A DNA stretch of 64,000 nt from Crotalaria pallida (Eukaryota > Streptophyta > Magnoliopsida > Fabales > Fabaceae), in the NCBI GenBank assembly GCA_037953625.1, contig CM075655.1, positions 11,550,001-11,614,000 on the forward strand. Direction: 5' to 3'. Below, in pieces: positions 60,601-64,000 of the stretch. Under the pieces are notes generated by a model. The model made no database searches. It was not told the origin of the DNA and saw nothing but the letters and a program-made list of their open reading frames with translations. Position 1 is the stretch's first letter; every line of letters begins with the position of its first letter. A program made the translations under genes and the position numbers.

Positions 60601-62905
60601 TGACCAATATACTAACACATATAGTTCCCAATTATTTTATCTTAACAAAAACCAAAAATCTATAAGGGTCTAACACCCTCCTACACATGAGTTCACGAAA
60701 ACCAAATAAAGGCAATTTTTCTTTAATTTCCGAAAATCATACAAGCCAAAATCATCAATATGAAACACATAACCAAAACTTTGACACATGTTATTTCTAA
60801 TAAAATCGAAGAATCAAGGCTTAGAGCAAACTTTGAAAGTTCTTTCTTCCTCTTAGACCAATTCGGCCATAAACTCAAAATAGGGTATTCTTATGCAATT
60901 TTTCATTTCTACCACAAACGACAAAGTACTAGCTTATCCACATCAACGATCTTTCCTGGCCATGGCTAAAAGCTTTTGCAAGACAGAGTGAGCCGTGAAA
61001 GAAGAATTAAAATATCAACATATCTCTTGCCATATCAATTCCTTTGGCTTCATACATAATCAAAACACTAACGCACATAATATCTAATACTTTTTACTTT
61101 AACCAAAACCAAAGGTTCATGAAAAACCAAATAAAAACAACTTGTCCTTAATACCCGAAAACATACAATCAAGGTCATTAGCTTGCACAATAAAAATCAA
61201 GGTTCTCATACCCTTTTTAACAAAAACAAAGAATCAAAGCTTAAAACAAATTTTAAAGCCCTTTTTCTTTTTCTAAGAGCAATTCGGCCAAGACCCCTAA
61301 TGAAAAGAAAAATCACTTTTAATTCAAAACTCATTATTAGCTAGTCATAATTTCATAAAAATGAAGACTTATACTTGTCCAAATCGATTACCCACATGCA
61401 TGAACACTATAAACTCATTTTCACAAAAATATCAACTTTTGGCTCGGGTACTTGTTCAAACTCTACATGCAACAAAAGATCTTAACTTCTACTATTTATA
61501 ATATCGACATGCAACACATAGGGATTTGTCGTTTGTGAAAATTATGACTTTTTGACAAAAACCCCAATGTAAACCATTTCATACAGCAACAAGTTTTTAT
61601 AAAAATTCACATGCAAATCAAAAATCAAAGCTCCTATCACCATTCAATTTCAAATCAATAAAACATAAAAAGAATAAATTAAACTAAGTGAGAAATCATT
61701 ACCCCAATAAAGCAAAGTTGATGAAAATGGTTTCCTTCTCCTTCTCCTATGCCACGGGTTCCTCTCCTGCTTCAATGGGGAGATTTGATTTCTTTGCTTC
61801 TTAATCAAATAGGTAATGAGAAGGGAATGGGTGTTTGATTTATGAAATAAAAATGGAGAAAAAGAGGGTAAGGTTACTGTTTCATTGATTTGTTCATAGG
61901 GAAGGAAAATGAAATGAAACCACCGTTAGAGATGGGGAGGAAGAAGGCGTGTACAGAGAGGGAATATGTGGGTGCTGTTTTGCTTTACTGTTTTTGGAGA
62001 AAGGAGAAAATGAAAATCATGTGCAAGAAGGAGGGAGTATATCGTGGGGTGTAGCGAGGGAGTATATGGCCTCTGGTTGTTTCTCTGCTCTTGGGAGAAA
62101 AGAAATGAAACTTTCTGTCTTAATAGAGAAGGAGGAAGTTGCTACTATTTTATTATTATTTTTTTAAGGAAAGCCCAAAGACAAAAATAAAATGACTAGA
62201 AAAAGTGGTTTTTATTTGTTTTAATTTAAAATATGAATTGGGTAGTTAGGGTGGTAATAAAATGAGCATTATAATTACTTGGGGTTTATTTTTCAAAAGA
62301 CTCTTCATCTTCTTTACTAATTTCAAACCGTGGTAACTTAATACATAGGGGTGAAATGAAAATTTTCTTTAAACTCTTACGGGATGCATTAAAATCACGC
62401 TCTAATAAATTTCAAAACACAATAACAATGCCTTGTATATTAAATCCCCAAAAATAATAATCTTTCACAAACCATAAAAATTTAAACTTCAATGTTATAA
62501 AAATAAAATTCTATATTTCCATATAACCACTTTGACCGTAACATCATTTCATTCGGGTCTCATATGAAAATGTAATGATGCCTTTGGAAATCAAAATAAC
62601 GTAATCAAATAAATCGATAAATAATAGATAAGTAAGTAAGTAAATAAACAAATAAATCGAAATCCATTGCTAACGCAACTAAAATCAACATGTCGAATTC
62701 AAATCTCAAAAACTGAAATCTGACAAAATTAACGTCCTTATGAATTCCTTGTAATAAAATAAATCAATGACGTCAAAATTAAAGCTTCTTATAAATCACA
62801 AAACTTGAATAAATTCATTTATCCTTATCAAAAAAAATATAATGATATTTTAAATCATGGAAATATAATTTATTTAAATATGAAAAATTGCGGGTATTAC
62901 ACGGT
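57630..62905 (-). mobile_element. long Ty3/gypsy (Tekay-like) LTR region, minus orientation
   Basis: On the minus strand it begins TGTAATACCCGCAATTTTTC at 62905, a typical gypsy LTR start, and passes a string known from such LTRs (CATATGAGACCCGAATGAAA). Three diverged internal units carry CAATTCGGCCA (plus strand, near 60455, 60862 and 61286). A CT-rich, leader-like part lies at about 61690-62160, with a donor-like GGTAATGATT. No pol was found. The plus-strand ORFs here are accidental. Confidence 0.55.
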
Positions 62906-63129
62906 GTGTCTGGGACGCATCGGTGCACCAATTTATGTGCCACAGAGGCACCGGCGCCTAGGCGCGCAGGCCCGCGCGTTGGAGACCAGCACCAGACAGG
63001 AAGCCTGGCGCGCGCATCAGTCCCATGCGCATCAGACCTGGTGCATGCATGGTACGCGCGCCAGGGAGCGCGCATTTGGTCTATATATAGACCATGTATA
63101 AAACTACAATCGGTGGATGAAATAACTAA
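62906..63129 (+). mobile_element. GC-rich LTR promoter-like fragment
   Basis: A block rich in GCGCGC and CATGCG strings is followed by a TATA-like palindrome (GGTCTATATATAGACC, 63078..63093) and ATGTATAAAAC. It looks like the U3/TATA part of a gypsy LTR in plus orientation. Its overlapping ORFs on both strands are by-products of GC content. Confidence 0.45.
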
Positions 63130-63250
63130 GAAACACTAGGAGAACACCTAGAAGGGGGTTGAATAGGTGTTAGAGAAACCTTGAAAGATTTTCGAAAGAA
63201 ATGAATCGAAACAATTAAAACGAATGATTTTTACAAGATGTTTCAGCCCT

Positions 63251-63331
63251 TAATCGATTAAGCAAGGCTATTAATCGATTAACCCTTGAAAAACACAAGT
63301 TAATCGATTAATCAAACAGGTTAATCGATTA
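63251..63331. promoter_or_regulatory. paired TAATCGATTA palindromes in a second LTR
   Basis: Perfect copies start at 63251, 63272, 63301 and 63322: two pairs, each with 21 bp between starts. Variants (TAATCAATTA and similar) continue to about 63455. Confidence 0.85.
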
Positions 63332-63837
63332 GTGCCTGAAAGCAGTCTTTGGTTAATCAATTAATCACTGTTAAAACTGAAAAAACCACTTTTCAATCAA
63401 ATACGAAAATCAATCAATTAACACATAAGATCAGAGATTAATCGGAATTGATTAACACCAATATTCTTATTGATTACCTAGGTTATGAAAATGATTTTAC
63501 CCAAATCAATTTGCACAATTAAAAGCTTAATTCATTCAATTATGAAAATCAATCTTTTCTAGATTTTCAACCAAGAACATATGAAATGACAAGAATGTAA
63601 GAGATAAGGGAATAGAGATACTGCACAGTGATTTATCCTGGTTCACTCACAACCACTGTGAGCTACATCCAGTCCCCTCTTCAACCAAGAGAGATTCTTC
63701 ACAAAAGGAATTAGAGTTTCTCAAATTACAAGCAAATGCCTCTCAAGACTCCCTTCTTGATAGCCTCCAAGAGATACCACACTCTTGTTTTGCAACCCTA
63801 TTTAAATCTAATCTAACCTTCCCTTGCTTGTTGATAT

Positions 63838-63990
63838 CCCTACAACAAGTCTTCCAATTTGCTTGTTAACCCAACAAGACTTCCAATTTGCTTGATGATA
63901 CCTCACACCAAGACTTCCAATTTGCTTGTTAACACAACAAGACTTCCAAGACGATTTTGCTTGATGAACAACCACCAAGTCTTCCTTTGT
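63838..63990. repeat. tandem CTTCCAATTTGCTTG units
   Basis: At least three units starting CTTCCAATTTGCTTG (about 63851, 63882 and 63916) are spaced 29-34 bp apart, with a degenerate fourth. They lie in the right-end LTR. Confidence 0.85.
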
Positions 63991-64000
63991 TGTAGATAGC

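Larger units (their letters stand above)
63130..64000 (-). mobile_element. copia-type LTR, minus orientation, runs off the window
   Basis: Read on the minus strand: repeated TTGGAAGTCTTG units, a TAATCGATTA cluster, then CACCTATTCAACCCCCTTCTAGG, the wording found at the 3' end of SIRE-like LTRs. The start of the LTR lies beyond 64000. No primer site follows its end, so it is truncated or solo. Confidence 0.6.

Noticed and set aside
62805..63139. Three overlapping ORFs on both strands at the GC-rich block
   Set aside because: They are caused by high GC and few stop codons. The reading is Arg/Ala/His-rich in every frame.

Overview
The window is nuclear DNA from a flowering plant, almost certainly a eudicot and possibly a legume (inferred from the repeat families, not proven). 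It is AT-rich, has long introns with GT..AG borders, and is mostly transposable elements. The one clear single-copy gene is AUG3/HAUS3, an augmin subunit, on the minus strand (5712..16826). Eighteen exons could be joined in frame to give a 616-residue protein. A second probable gene, or the first exon of one, encodes an unfamiliar acidic protein (24397..24987, minus). Three weak terminal-exon candidates lie on the minus strand between 247 and 2249.

Layout. 1-5.7 kb: AT-rich DNA with a LINE zinc-finger fragment and a hAT-type MITE with an 8-bp target duplication. 5.7-17.1 kb: AUG3, whose introns hold an Au-type SINE, other tRNA-like SINEs and a possible solo LTR. 17.1-23.5 kb: a dense block of DNA transposons. 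It contains a long-TIR MULE about 250 bp upstream of the AUG3 start codon, two copies of one MULE-type MITE, a SINE sitting in the A-rich target duplication of one of them, and a 1.0-kb MULE with a GC-rich cargo nested inside a 1.47-kb hAT element. 24.4-25.0 kb: the acidic-protein ORF. 25.5-36.1 kb: Stowaway-type MITEs, one of which is split by an 8.7-kb Ty1/copia retrotransposon with 1.74-kb LTRs differing by under 2 percent. 37-41.6 kb: a duplicated AT-rich segment and a decayed minus-strand copia fragment with one 224-bp LTR. 43-46.7 kb: more MITEs and SINEs and TA microsatellites. 46.7-63 kb: a mosaic of Ty3/gypsy-like LTR material interrupted by a 345-bp near-perfect inverted repeat, a 5'-truncated LINE with a 17-bp target duplication, and a Cassandra-type LTR with a 5S rRNA-like domain. 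63.1-64 kb: part of another copia-type LTR that runs off the window.

The most unusual signal is in the LTRs of the 8.7-kb copia element. Each carries about a dozen copies of the palindrome TAATCGATTA, arranged as seven pairs whose members start 20-23 bp apart, i.e. about two helical turns. A different LTR at the right end of the window has the same palindrome, also in pairs 21 bp apart. This looks like a shared cis-regulatory array and deserves a follow-up.

The genes do not form an operon or pathway. AUG3 acts in microtubule nucleation, and everything else is repeats or unassigned. All retrotransposon reading frames seen are broken by frameshifts or stops.
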